Below are positions 17,987 through 26,335 of a stretch of DNA of 64,000 nucleotides, piece after piece. Numbering within the stretch: the stretch's first letter is position 1; each line of letters begins with the position of its first letter. A model generated the notes under the pieces. That model saw only the letters and a list, made by a program, of their open reading frames with translations, searched no databases and was not told the DNA's origin. The translations under genes and the position numbers were made by a program. Source of the DNA: REEB481 sp964586595 (GTDB taxonomy: Bacteria; Bacteroidota; Bacteroidia; NS11-12g; UBA955); NCBI GenBank assembly GCA_964586595.1, contig CAZPHB010000003.1, forward strand, positions 62,001-126,000, in the 5' to 3' direction.

Positions 17987-17993
17987 AGATGTT

Positions 17994-19184
17994 TTATGGG
18001 TTCATAGTCTTCACTTGTTCCAGCAGTTCTTTCGACAAAGTCAGACGCTCATATTGTGCTGCCCGTGTGCGGCCTTCTTGTCGCAATCTTGTGCGCAGGG
18101 CTGCATCCTGAATCAAAGACAACAGCGCATCCGCAAATGCATCGGCGCTATCGGCAATCAGCAATTCCCGATGATGTTGTACCGGCAAGCCACGTGCTCC
18201 TGCACTGGTGCTTACCACGTTTTTTCCTGCAGCCATGGCCTCCAGGGTTTTCATTCGGATGCCGCCAGCCGAATGCAAGGGAACCACAGAAATTCCAAAA
18301 GGTTCATACCAGTCGGCTGCATCGGGTACTTCCCCATGATTGATCACGCCTTTGGGCAGTTCCTGGAAAAAATCCTTGCTCAGTCCTTTGCCCGCTAGAT
18401 GCAAAACGGCGCGTGGTTCCCGAGCTTGTACCTTGGGCCAAACCTCTCCTAGCAGCCACTGAACGCCTTCTTTATTCGGCATCCACTCCATGCTGCCTAA
18501 ATGGTAGATATCCAATGGATTTCCTTCGGTAATGTTTTTGGGTAGCTCTATGCCTGCCGGCGCAGTGATGATGCGGGCCCCCGGACAGGATTGCTGCATG
18601 TCCCGGTTATCTTCTTCGGTAATGGCAGCCACCAGGTCAACCTTGGACAGTTGACTCACCTCATACTTCTTCAGTCTCCGTGCCAGCAGGCTTAAGTACC
18701 AGCGTTTCGGACCCCGGGGCGTATTGGCTGCCAGCTTTTCCCAGATTCGGAACTCAACATTGTGTTGGCGCAATAAAATTGGGGCCTGGCTATTGGCCCT
18801 GATGCTTGATATATACGGTGTGGTGAATAGCCCTTCCAGTTGTATGAGGTCAAATGTTTCAGCAGCGCACAGTTCGCGTAGTTTTTGGTGCATTTCGGGG
18901 ACATCAAACCGCACCATATTGTATGATGAGCCTTCCAAAAGGCTGCGCAATGCGGGAATCATGCGGATATCGGTATCGGCTTCAACCGTATGAACCCTGC
19001 TCAGGAAGGGGAGTTCCGCATCAATGGTTTTCTTGGAAACATAGTGCTTCCTTGTATTCAGGCTGCACAAAGTAACCTGATGGCCCAGCGCTGCGTAGCT
19101 TTTTACCTGGTTGAAGGTGGCAATGGCGCCACCGTCGCGCAATGGGAAGGGGATTCTGCTGCTGACCACCAGGATGTTCATCAT
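17994..19184 (-). CDS. Glycosyltransferase, GT4 family (GT-B fold)
   Basis: A 396-residue GT-B glycosyltransferase. The start MNILVVSSRIPFPLRDGGAI is the N-terminal Rossmann strand with the glycine loop. The C-terminal donor domain contains HLGSMEWMPNKEGVQWLL and PLHSAGGIRMKTLEAMAAGK..VSTSAGARGL, the family E-x7-E-like sugar-nucleotide region. It adds a sugar from a nucleotide donor, probably to a cell-surface glycan or lipid; donor and acceptor are unknown. The ATG overlaps the stop of the upstream LptF/G-like gene by 4 nt, so the two are translationally coupled, and the ABC exporter follows by 7 nt. Confidence 0.88.
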   Translation of the reverse strand: MMNILVVSSRIPFPLRDGGAIATFNQVKSYAALGHQVTLCSLNTRKHYVSKKTIDAELPFLSRVHTVEADTDIRMIPALRSLLEGSSYNMVRFDVPEMHQKLRELCAAETFDLIQLEGLFTTPYISSIRANSQAPILLRQHNVEFRIWEKLAANTPRGPKRWYLSLLARRLKKYEVSQLSKVDLVAAITEEDNRDMQQSCPGARIITAPAGIELPKNITEGNPLDIYHLGSMEWMPNKEGVQWLLGEVWPKVQAREPRAVLHLAGKGLSKDFFQELPKGVINHGEVPDAADWYEPFGISVVPLHSAGGIRMKTLEAMAAGKNVVSTSAGARGLPVQHHRELLIADSADAFADALLSLIQDAALRTRLRQEGRTRAAQYERLTLSKELLEQVKTMNP

Positions 19185-20647
19185 GGCTGTGGCTCCTGAC
19201 TGTTTTTGCCAACCTTATTCTTTACCAATTTGCGCACGCGATCTAGTGGAAACAGCCGTTTGAAAAAACGCTGGTAGGCTTCCAGACTCAAAGTTGCGCT
19301 GTCGGCACTGGCCTTTACGGTAATGTAAACACCCACAGGAAGCAGCACAAATGAACTGAGCCACATTCCGGCCCACAAGGGAACGATGCCTTCTTTGCCA
19401 ATCTTTTCACCGATGATGTTGATGGCGTAATAAATGATGAACATGATGACGGCAATCACCAGCGGAAGTCCGATGCCGCCTTTCCGGATGATGGTTCCCA
19501 AGGGTGCCGCGATGAAGAACAAAAGGATGATGACGGCAGACAGTGTGAATTTCTTATGCCATTCAGCCTGGTATTTTACAGACTCTGCCTGTAGCAGGTC
19601 AAATTCTGCTTTGTTGTTGTCGGCAATGCTTTTAATTCCCCGGGCTGTGCTTAGGGCAATGCGGTAGATGTCGGCATGCTTGTTCTCGGGGAAATTCTGA
19701 ATGATTTGCTCTTTAGAGATATTTCCGGGCTTGCTGTTTACACTGTCCGGCAGGAAATGGAAATACGGAGTCATGAAGAAATCCATGCTGCGCTGCAGCT
19801 TCATTTTTTTCTGTTTCTCCAGTGAATCAATTTCGATGTGCAGCTCTGAGATGTTCATCATTCGGTAGTCACCGCGAAAGGCCTCTTTATCAGTGATTTT
19901 CATATCCAGGCTGCTCAGATCGAAGGTGAGTTGTTGCTTGGCAAATCTTGTGATGTTGTGGGGATAGGAGCGGTAATAATCCCGCATGTCCGTCATCTCT
20001 TCGTAACGAACCCCATTGAACAGGGTGAAATACAGAAAACGACGATCCGGAGACAGTTTCATGATTCCCTTTTCAGCCTTTACAATATTCAATTGGCTGT
20101 TGCCCTGTCGGTATTCATAAACCATGATGTCACGAACGGTTTCATCGTCCTTTTCTTTCTTTCCCACCTTCAGGCTGTAGCCTTCAATTTGGTTGTAGAA
20201 CACACCTTCGGTGATGTTAAACGCCGGTTTCTTCTGTCTTAAATCGTATAAAAGACTTTTCCCTTCCAGATTGGCTCGGGGAATCACAATATTGGTGAAA
20301 TAAAAGGTGATGCAGGCGAACAATACCATGACCATAAACGCCGGCCAAAGCACGCGATACAAAGAGGCACCGGCACTTCGGATGGCCACCAATTCATAAC
20401 TCTCGGCCAGGTTTCCATACGTCATCAGGCTGGAAATCATTACGGAAAGCGGCAGCGCCAAAGGCACCAGGTCGGCCATGGAGTAGAAAATCAGCTTCAA
20501 CAGGGTGAAGGTATCTATGCCTTTGCCTACCAAATCATCGATGTATTTCCAAAGGAAATGAATGAGAAATAAAAACAGGCTGATGGCAAAAGTTGCCAGA
20601 AAAGGACCGGTAAAAGCGCGAATGATTAACAGGTTCAGCTTTTTCAA
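19181..20647 (-). CDS. LptF/LptG-family permease (YjgP/YjgQ)
   Basis: A 488-residue inner-membrane protein of the YjgP/YjgQ family, which in LPS export forms the permease part of the LptB2FG machine. Three N-terminal helices (first LLIIRAFTGPFLATFAISLFLF), a large periplasmic domain at about residues 105-365, and three C-terminal helices are visible. The length exceeds the roughly 360 residues of the E. coli proteins because the periplasmic domain is enlarged, as usual in Bacteroidota. The start codon is TTG (KKLNLLIIRAF follows); no ATG or GTG is available nearby. It heads the operon with a glycosyltransferase and ABC exporter. Confidence 0.88.
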   Translation of the reverse strand: MKKLNLLIIRAFTGPFLATFAISLFLFLIHFLWKYIDDLVGKGIDTFTLLKLIFYSMADLVPLALPLSVMISSLMTYGNLAESYELVAIRSAGASLYRVLWPAFMVMVLFACITFYFTNIVIPRANLEGKSLLYDLRQKKPAFNITEGVFYNQIEGYSLKVGKKEKDDETVRDIMVYEYRQGNSQLNIVKAEKGIMKLSPDRRFLYFTLFNGVRYEEMTDMRDYYRSYPHNITRFAKQQLTFDLSSLDMKITDKEAFRGDYRMMNISELHIEIDSLEKQKKMKLQRSMDFFMTPYFHFLPDSVNSKPGNISKEQIIQNFPENKHADIYRIALSTARGIKSIADNNKAEFDLLQAESVKYQAEWHKKFTLSAVIILLFFIAAPLGTIIRKGGIGLPLVIAVIMFIIYYAINIIGEKIGKEGIVPLWAGMWLSSFVLLPVGVYITVKASADSATLSLEAYQRFFKRLFPLDRVRKLVKNKVGKNSQEPQP

Positions 20648-20710
20648 AGCAGCGAATTATTCGCAAAAATCGGGCAAAAATCCTCACCCTCTTGTCTTTA
20701 TTTTGCATCT

Positions 20711-21034
20711 ATGAATCCGAACGAAGAACATGGTCAACAAATGGAAATTGAACTTTCAGAAGAAATGGCTGAAGGCAATTATTCCAATCTGGCCATCATC
20801 ACGCACAGTAATGCTGAATTTGTCATTGATTTTGTAAGGCTGATGCCCGGTGTTCCCAAAGCAAGGGTAAAGAGCAGAATCATCATGTCGCCGCTGCACG
20901 CCAAGCGATTGTTGCTTGCGTTGGGTGATAATCTGGCCAAATTTGAAGAAACTTTTGGGGAAATTGACATTCAGGAACAAGGATCGGGTTTTCACCTGCC
21001 CTTGAATTTTGGCGGTCAAACCGGACAGGCCTGA
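20711..21034 (+). CDS. DUF3467 domain protein
   Basis: A 107-residue cytoplasmic protein matching the DUF3467 pattern: YSNLAIITHSNAEFVIDFVRLMPG, then KARVKSRIIMSPLHAKRLLLALGDNL and a helical tail. The family is widespread in Bacteroidota and other bacteria and has no established function. Its stop overlaps the ATG of the following hydrolase by one base (TGATG), so both are probably translated together. It is divergent from the LptF/G-like gene with 63 nt between. Confidence 0.82.
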   Translation: MNPNEEHGQQMEIELSEEMAEGNYSNLAIITHSNAEFVIDFVRLMPGVPKARVKSRIIMSPLHAKRLLLALGDNLAKFEETFGEIDIQEQGSGFHLPLNFGGQTGQA

Positions 21035-21681
21035 TGGCTGTTCTGGCCATTTGGGCCGGATTGGGCATGAAACAGATGCCCGAACCCTGGCAAAAAATGC
21101 CGGGGGATGAAGTTTATTGGCTTGTTCCTGATCCTCCTCAGCCGGAAGAAACGTTTCATTCCTGGTGTGCGCGGCTTGCAACAAAAATTCCACCGCAAAC
21201 CGAGTTCCTCGGCGGATTTTCCCTCGGTGGAATGATTGCCTGCGAACAAGCCAAAACCATGCCCCGGCTCAAAGGGCTGCTGCTGCTCTCGTTTGCCCCG
21301 TCCAGGAATTACTGGAGGAATTATTTGAATTGGCTCGCCGGTTCAGGTTTGATGGGGTTGTTTTTGCGGTTACCCGCCCGTTTGGTGTTTCAATACGGCG
21401 TGCCGATGATGCGTGTGTTTGGCAGAAAAATATATGTGACCATGAGCCGCGCCCTCAGGCACTGGAATCCGGAGCAAACGAGGACAGTGCTGCGCTGGTT
21501 ATTGGCATTTGGTACAGCTTCCATCAATCAACCATATTTGCTCGTGTTGGGAAGCAAAGACCCTTGGCTGAAGTCGGGTGCTGATGCTGTTTTGTTGCAG
21601 CATGCCGGTCATTTCCTGTTTCCCAAACACCGCCAGGCGGTAGGCCAACACGTGCATGCCTGGATGCAATCACATACATAA
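21034..21681 (+). CDS. Alpha/beta hydrolase
   Basis: A 215-residue alpha/beta-hydrolase fold protein. The nucleophile elbow is GGFSLGGM with Ser63. A likely Asp lies in VLGSKDPWL and the His in LLQHAGHFLFP, giving a complete triad in the right order. No signal peptide, so cytoplasmic. The family covers esterases, thioesterases and lactonases; the substrate is unknown. It overlaps DUF3467 by one base and is followed 9 nt later by the small membrane protein, so these three form one transcription unit. Confidence 0.8.
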   Translation: MAVLAIWAGLGMKQMPEPWQKMPGDEVYWLVPDPPQPEETFHSWCARLATKIPPQTEFLGGFSLGGMIACEQAKTMPRLKGLLLLSFAPSRNYWRNYLNWLAGSGLMGLFLRLPARLVFQYGVPMMRVFGRKIYVTMSRALRHWNPEQTRTVLRWLLAFGTASINQPYLLVLGSKDPWLKSGADAVLLQHAGHFLFPKHRQAVGQHVHAWMQSHT

Positions 21682-21690
21682 ACCCTTCCC

Positions 21691-22047
21691 ATGCCCTTTC
21701 GATTTGAACACAGCACCAAGCCGGTCATCAGCCGGAGCCGCTACGCCGGACGTCAGCTCACATTTCTGCTTTATTCTTTTCTGGTAATGGGTTTCGGTTT
21801 GTTGGTTGGTGTATTGGGTTATCATTGGTTTGCCGGATTTGCCTGGCTTGACGCCCTGCTCAATGCCAGCATGATTCTGGGTGGCATGGGGCCGGTAGAT
21901 CCGCTTCCAAATGCAGGCGCGAAAATATTTGCCAGTTTCTATGCCCTGTTCAGCGGATTGGTATTTATCACCACCGCCGGCGTCTTATTGGCGCCATTTG
22001 GTCATCGCCTGCTGCATTTATTGCATGGAAACGCACACCATAAATGA
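21691..22047 (+). CDS. Small two-helix membrane protein with a pore-loop-like segment
   Basis: A 118-residue protein of unknown function. After a basic N terminus there is a membrane helix at about residues 24-48, a short re-entrant-looking segment LLNASMILGGMGPVDPLP (about 56-73), a second helix at about 75-100, and a His-rich tail (HRLLHLLHGNAHHK). The layout helix - glycine-rich loop - helix resembles the pore module of two-helix ion channels, but the usual TVGYG filter is replaced by LGGMGP. It is the third gene of the DUF3467-hydrolase unit. Channel activity is inference. Confidence 0.65.
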   Translation: MPFRFEHSTKPVISRSRYAGRQLTFLLYSFLVMGFGLLVGVLGYHWFAGFAWLDALLNASMILGGMGPVDPLPNAGAKIFASFYALFSGLVFITTAGVLLAPFGHRLLHLLHGNAHHK

Positions 22048-22068
22048 GTTTTCGTATATCCTCGCTTT

Positions 22069-22101
22069 TTTGAAGAGGCTGAAAAACTCCGTTTAACTTT
22101 G
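22069..22101 (+). promoter_or_regulatory. Promoter for paaN
   Basis: TTTG at 22069-22072, a 21-nt spacer and TAACTTTG at 22094-22101, an exact TAnnTTTG match. Start expected about 10 nt before the ATG at 22118. Confidence 0.6.
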
Positions 22102-22117
22102 CCCATCGAATAACATC

Positions 22118-23761
22118 ATGACAAACCCATCAATGAATTTGTTGCATGAGGCTATTGAAGCCAACCACAAGCGCGTGTTTTTTGCCGCTTTTCCCGAACA
22201 GCCAAAAGCCTATGCGGAAGATGCATCCCAACAAGGGCTGGCTGCATTCCAGCAAAAGCTCAATCAGAATTTTACAGAGCTGCATACCGAAGCTCCGGAA
22301 TCATGGATAGGAACGGAAGTTAGTCCTTACCTCCAAACAGGTTTGGGCATCCATTATCCTGCTTTTTCGGTAGCAACCTACATCAAACAGGCCAGTGCCG
22401 CCTGGGATGCCTGGGCTGCTTTGCCGGCCCGGAACAGGGCTGCAGTGCTTATTGACAGCCTGGAGCGGTTCAAAGCTCGTTTTTTTGAAATCGCATATGC
22501 CACCATGCATACCACCGGTCAGGGTTACATGATGAGTTTCCAAGCCAGTGGTCCGCATGCAGCCGACCGCGCACTGGAAGCCATTGCCGTGGGCGTTGAA
22601 GCCCTGGAGCAATATCCTTCAGAGGTGAACTGGGTGAAGCCTATGGGGAAATTTGACCTCAGCATCCGCAAAACATTCAAGGCCATTCCCAAAGGCATCA
22701 ATCTGGTGATTGGCTGTTCGACCTTCCCGACCTGGAATACCGTTCCCGGACTGTATGCCGCCCTAATTACCGGTAATCCGGTGATTGTGAAGCCGCATCC
22801 TAAATCCATTTTACCTATTGCCATCGTGGTGGCAGAAATCAGGAATGCCCTGAAAGCAGCAGGTTTGAATGCCGATTTGGTTCAGCTTGCACCTGATACC
22901 GCTCATGATCCGGTAACCAAACAACTTGCGGAACATCCTGCCGTGCAGATGATCGATTACACCGGAGGCCCTGCCTTTGGCTTCTACGTGGAAGGCTTGA
23001 AGAAAACTTGTTTCACCGAAAAAGCCGGCGTGAATCCGGTGATTGTTGATTCTGTTAAAGATGTAAAAGCGGTTCAGCAGAACCTGGCATTCAGCATCTG
23101 TTTGTACAGCGGTCAAATGTGCACTGCGCCGCAATATATTTTTGTTCCTGCCGCCGGCGTGCAAACAGCTGAAGGCACTGTTTCTTATGACGATTTTGTT
23201 GCCGGCCTGGCCGCTGCAGTGAAAGAACTGGTGGACAATCCCAAGGCCGGTCCGTTTACTTTGGGTGCCATCCAGAATGACCATACCATTGAAAGAACCA
23301 AGGAAGCAGCGGCGCGTTTCCCACATGTTGCGCTGGAATCTGGGCAGGTAACGCATCCTGAATTTCCTGATGCCCGCATGTACGCGCCCGTGGTGCTTAC
23401 CGCTTCTGCAGGAGAAGTGGCGGGTAATTTCTCGGAACTGTTCGGGCCCTGCGTCTTGGTGGTGAAGACCGATGATACCCAACATTCCATCGAACTTGCC
23501 GCGCATGCAGTTGCCGAAAATGGCGCCATTACCTGCTTGGCATACACCACCAACAACGAAGTAATGGCAAGCATTGAACATACCATGAACAAAACCTTTA
23601 CCCCGGTTTCATTCAACTTTACCGGTGCTGCATTCGTAAACTCACATGCTGCCTTCAGCGATTTTCATGTAACAGGTGGAAACGCGGCGGGAAATGCGAG
23701 TTTCACGAACGGTGATTTTATTTCCAAAAGATTCGTTTGGGTTGGAAACCGTTTTGCATAA
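22118..23761 (+). CDS. paaN: PaaN, aldehyde dehydrogenase-family phenylacetate degradation protein
   Basis: A 547-residue aldehyde-dehydrogenase-superfamily protein of the PaaN type. Visible are GLGIHYPAFSV and SFQASGPHAADRALEA near the N terminus, the cofactor region NPVIVKPHPKSILP, EKAGVNPVIV, and the nucleophile Cys335 in YSGQMCTAPQ. The related PaaZ opens and oxidises the ring product in phenylacetate catabolism; this PaaN group lacks the hydratase domain and its exact reaction is less certain. No paaABCDE genes are nearby, so it may act elsewhere in the network. It has its own promoter. Confidence 0.85.
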   Translation: MTNPSMNLLHEAIEANHKRVFFAAFPEQPKAYAEDASQQGLAAFQQKLNQNFTELHTEAPESWIGTEVSPYLQTGLGIHYPAFSVATYIKQASAAWDAWAALPARNRAAVLIDSLERFKARFFEIAYATMHTTGQGYMMSFQASGPHAADRALEAIAVGVEALEQYPSEVNWVKPMGKFDLSIRKTFKAIPKGINLVIGCSTFPTWNTVPGLYAALITGNPVIVKPHPKSILPIAIVVAEIRNALKAAGLNADLVQLAPDTAHDPVTKQLAEHPAVQMIDYTGGPAFGFYVEGLKKTCFTEKAGVNPVIVDSVKDVKAVQQNLAFSICLYSGQMCTAPQYIFVPAAGVQTAEGTVSYDDFVAGLAAAVKELVDNPKAGPFTLGAIQNDHTIERTKEAAARFPHVALESGQVTHPEFPDARMYAPVVLTASAGEVAGNFSELFGPCVLVVKTDDTQHSIELAAHAVAENGAITCLAYTTNNEVMASIEHTMNKTFTPVSFNFTGAAFVNSHAAFSDFHVTGGNAAGNASFTNGDFISKRFVWVGNRFA

Positions 23762-23782
23762 GCATTGTTAATCATACACATT

Positions 23783-24466
23783 ATGAAACACAACTTTTTA
23801 AATTTTTCCATCATGATGGCTTCGGCCATAGCCCTCGCTTCCTGTGGTGGCGGAGTGAAGTCAACAGAAAGCAAAGGTGCTGATTCTGCAGCCCAGGCTG
23901 GTGCAGGTGCTCAGGCTTATCAGGTTGACGTGACCAAGAGTACCGTGAAGTGGAAAGGGTTCAACACCCTTGGCTACGAACATTTCGGCAGCATGAACGT
24001 CAAATCAGGTACCCTTCAGTTTGAAGGTGCAGCATTGAAGGCCGGTAAATTCGTTATGGACATGACTTCCATAAAGTGTGAAGACCTCACCGATGCTGAA
24101 AAGAACAAGAAGCTGATTGCCCACTTGAGCGATACCGACTTCTTTGCTGTAAGCAAATTCCCTGAAGCAACGTTTGAAATCACCGGTATTTCTGCAGTAC
24201 CTGCCGATTCAGCAGGCAATAACAGCATCATTGAAGGAAACCTTACCCTGAAAAATGTTACCCGTAACATCGCTTTCCCTGCTAAGGTTGCGGTAAATGG
24301 CAATCAGGTTAGTGCCGACGGTAAAGTTGTAATCAATCGTCTGGACTGGGGTGTAAACTACAAACGCGAACAAGCCGGTCTTGCTGAAAAAGCCATGATG
24401 GCCATCAAAGATGGTGTGGTGAAGAAGGAAATGGAAATAAGCGTAAGCATTACTGCGCTGAAGTAA
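23783..24466 (+). CDS. YceI-family lipoprotein
   Basis: A 227-residue protein: lipoprotein signal peptide with lipobox LASC (MKHNFLNFSIMMASAIALASC), a Ser/Ala/Gly linker, then a YceI domain (YQVDVTKSTVKWKGFNTLGYEHFGS..., ending VSITALK). YceI proteins are lipocalin-like barrels that bind long isoprenoids or amide-linked lipids in the periplasm. The ATG at 23783 is preferred over the in-frame TTG at 23765 since it begins the standard signal peptide. It is followed by a strong terminator. The bound ligand is unknown; in a carotenoid-making cell an isoprenoid is plausible. Confidence 0.88.
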   Translation: MKHNFLNFSIMMASAIALASCGGGVKSTESKGADSAAQAGAGAQAYQVDVTKSTVKWKGFNTLGYEHFGSMNVKSGTLQFEGAALKAGKFVMDMTSIKCEDLTDAEKNKKLIAHLSDTDFFAVSKFPEATFEITGISAVPADSAGNNSIIEGNLTLKNVTRNIAFPAKVAVNGNQVSADGKVVINRLDWGVNYKREQAGLAEKAMMAIKDGVVKKEMEISVSITALK

Positions 24467-24484
24467 CAACGCTTCTTTATCTAT

Positions 24485-24517
24485 AAAAAAAGGCTGCACA
24501 ACGTGCGGCCTTTTTTT
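24485..24517 (+). terminator. Rho-independent terminator of the YceI gene
   Basis: A 15-bp stem with one G-T pair, A7-GGCTGCAC against GTGCGGCC-T7, and a 3-nt loop. With A- and T-runs on both flanks it could act in both directions. Confidence 0.85.
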
Positions 24518-24521
24518 ATTC

Positions 24522-24601
24522 CCGGCAGGTATTGATGATGAAATTATAAACTTCAAACAGTCTTCAGGTTGTTTCAGCTTTTCATCATACGTTCTTGCCG
24601 G
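24522..24601. other. Structured intergenic inverted repeat between two terminators
   Basis: Three nested inverted matches: CCGGCA with TGCCGG (24522-24527/24596-24601), ATGATGAAA with TTTCATCAT (24535-24543/24580-24588) and AAAC with GTTT (24555-24558/24571-24574). They would fold the whole 80 nt into one long interrupted hairpin. It lies between the YceI and folE terminators, outside any gene. Function unknown; a small RNA or a decayed repeat are options. Confidence 0.4.
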
Positions 24602-24604
24602 AAC

Positions 24605-24636
24605 AAAACAAAAGGCCTCGTGAATACGAGGCCTTT
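24605..24636 (-). terminator. Rho-independent terminator of queD-folE
   Basis: Perfect 11-bp stem AAAGGCCTCGT/ACGAGGCCTTT (24611-24621 with 24626-24636) with a 4-nt loop. On the minus strand it is followed by a T-rich tail (TTTTGTTTTG), 24 nt after the folE stop. Confidence 0.8.
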
Positions 24637-24660
24637 GCTCAAGAAACCTTATTTTGGTGA

Positions 24661-25332
24661 TTAATCGGAATTCAATCCGAGGTATTTCAGGAATTCACTG
24701 CGTACGGCCTGGTCGTGAAATTTACCGTGGTAAGAAGCCGTTACCGTAGAAGCCGTTACGTCTTTAATGCCTCGGCTGGCAACACACAAGTGTGATGCGT
24801 CTAAAACCACAGCCACATCATCTGTTTCCAATACTTCTTTCAGGTGCTGGGCAATTTGCACAGTCATCCGTTCCTGCACTTGCGGGCGCTTGGCGTAATG
24901 ATCAACGATCCTGTTGAGCTTACTCAAGCCAATAACTTTTCCGCTCGAGATGTAAGCTAAGTGCGCTTTGCCAATGATGGGAACAAAATGGTGTTCGCAG
25001 GTGCTGTGGAAATTGATGTCGCGTTCAACCAACATTTCCTGATACTTGAAATTGTTGGTGAACAGTGTGGCAGCAGGAATATTTCTGGGATCCAGTCCCT
25101 TGAATTGTTCCATCACGTACATCTTCGCTACGCGCAGCGGTGTGCCTTTCAAACTTTCGTCTTCCAGGTCCAGACCAAGGATGTGCATGACCTCACGGAA
25201 GTGCTTGGCAATCAGTTCAATTTTCAGCGCGTCGTCCATGGCGAAGGCATCCGCCCTTAATGGCGTTTCGGCGCTTGAGCCCAGGTGGTCATCACCAAGG
25301 GTTTCGTAATCTTTCAAATGTTTATTGTCCAT
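24661..25332 (-). CDS. folE: GTP cyclohydrolase I
   Basis: A 223-residue GTP cyclohydrolase I, which converts GTP to dihydroneopterin triphosphate at the head of the folate (and pterin/queuosine) routes. The zinc site is visible: STCEHHFVPI supplies Cys and His and SHLCVASRG the second Cys. KLNRIVDHYAKRPQVQERMT is a strongly conserved family block. The ATG at 25332 (MDNKHLKDYE) overlaps the queD end by 11 nt; an in-frame ATG at 25362 would overlap by 41 nt and is less likely. Co-transcribed with queD and followed by a terminator. Confidence 0.93.
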   Translation of the reverse strand: MDNKHLKDYETLGDDHLGSSAETPLRADAFAMDDALKIELIAKHFREVMHILGLDLEDESLKGTPLRVAKMYVMEQFKGLDPRNIPAATLFTNNFKYQEMLVERDINFHSTCEHHFVPIIGKAHLAYISSGKVIGLSKLNRIVDHYAKRPQVQERMTVQIAQHLKEVLETDDVAVVLDASHLCVASRGIKDVTASTVTASYHGKFHDQAVRSEFLKYLGLNSD

Positions 25333-25732
25333 CGTATTCGACGTAATTTCTGGGTGTTTCATACAAGCGTATGCTCAGTTCAAAACTTTCATCTATACGC
25401 TTGCGCAGCTTATTCCAAATCACCACCACAATGTTTTCTGCAGTAGGATTCAGATGTTTAAATTCCTCGGTGTCCAAATTCAGGTTGCGGTGGTCCCAAG
25501 GCTCGATGAAAGTTTCATCCATCAATTCCTTCAAAACCTTCATATCCATCACGTAGCCGCTCACAGGATCTACTTCCCCGCGCACCATCACCTCCACCTC
25601 GTAGTTATGGCCATGGTAATTGGGTAAGTTGCAAAGTCCGAAAAACGAACGGTTTTGTTCGTCCGTCCACTCCGGAACATGCAAGCGATGTGCTGCGTTA
25701 AAATGTGCTTTTCTGAATACGGAAACCTTCAT
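25322..25732 (-). CDS. queD: 6-carboxytetrahydropterin synthase (QueD / PTPS family)
   Basis: A 136-residue T-fold enzyme. Zinc ligands are His in KAHFNAAHRL and the two His in NYHGHNYEVEV; the catalytic Cys is in FGLCNLPNYHGHNY, and PTAENIVVVIW plus the C-terminal Glu (RLYETPRN) bind the pterin. QueD turns the product of FolE into carboxytetrahydropterin in preQ0/queuosine synthesis, so the folE overlap makes a direct two-step unit. A 6-pyruvoyl-tetrahydropterin synthase activity is the alternative and cannot be excluded by sequence. Confidence 0.9.
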   Translation of the reverse strand: MKVSVFRKAHFNAAHRLHVPEWTDEQNRSFFGLCNLPNYHGHNYEVEVMVRGEVDPVSGYVMDMKVLKELMDETFIEPWDHRNLNLDTEEFKHLNPTAENIVVVIWNKLRKRIDESFELSIRLYETPRNYVEYDGQ

Positions 25733-25749
25733 CTAATACTTCATGAAAC

Positions 25750-25757
25750 CAAATCTA
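25750..25757 (-). promoter_or_regulatory. -7 box for queD-folE
   Basis: TAGATTTG on the minus strand, an exact TAnnTTTG match, ends 17 nt before the queD ATG, giving a leader of roughly 10 nt. Confidence 0.5.
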
Positions 25758-25777
25758 ATCTGAAAGGTTTGTTTGGG

Positions 25778-26218
25778 GTGAGGAAAATATTCATCCGATG
25801 CGAGGTCGCCGTTCCTTTTGAACAAGTATGCGCAGGGTTCAACAAACAACTCTTGGAGGCCCTGAGCCCCACGCTGATGAAACTTCGCATCCTGCGTTAT
25901 GACGGCCAAAGGAAGGGCGATAAATTTTCCATGCAGTTGGGGCCAAAAATCTTCAATTTACGCTGGGAAGGTTTGGTTTCTGCCGCCGGGCAAACACCCG
26001 GAACTTATTGGTTCGAAGATGTTGGCCTGAAATTACCGTTTCCCTTGAAACACTGGAAACACAAACATCTTGTCAGAACTTCCGGTCAAGGAGCGGTCAT
26101 TATGGACATTGTGTCTTTCTCTACCGGGAATTCCTTCATCGACATGCTTTGTTATCCATTGCTGAAAAGCATGTTTCAGGCACGTATATCGAAATATCAA
26201 AGGTATTCATTTGCGTAA
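25778..26218 (+). CDS. SRPBCC-family ligand-binding protein
   Basis: About 146 residues with the features of a START/SRPBCC (polyketide-cyclase-like) domain: an opening strand IFIRCEVAVPFEQVCAGFN, central strands ILRYDGQRKGDKFSMQLG and NLRWEGLVSAAG, and YWFEDVGLKLPFPLKHWKHKH. The fold makes a deep hydrophobic pocket, but ligand and role are unknown. There is no ATG at the right place: GTG at 25778 is the best start because it begins just before the first strand and clears the divergent queD gene; TTG at 25769 is possible. The gene sits alone before the sigma factor. Confidence 0.65.
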   Translation: MRKIFIRCEVAVPFEQVCAGFNKQLLEALSPTLMKLRILRYDGQRKGDKFSMQLGPKIFNLRWEGLVSAAGQTPGTYWFEDVGLKLPFPLKHWKHKHLVRTSGQGAVIMDIVSFSTGNSFIDMLCYPLLKSMFQARISKYQRYSFA

Positions 26219-26335
26219 GTTGTTGATAATCAACGCTTTGCATTTTGTTTAACTTTTTACCGTTACTTCTTAAACAAAACACAATGGTTGTAGGTACAAT
26301 TCTTGCCACATTTGTTCATACAAAAGCGAAAGGTT

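Noticed and set aside
22811..23581. 256-codon open frame antisense to paaN
   Set aside because: PaaN has its catalytic Cys and full domain on the plus strand; the antisense frame shows no family features.
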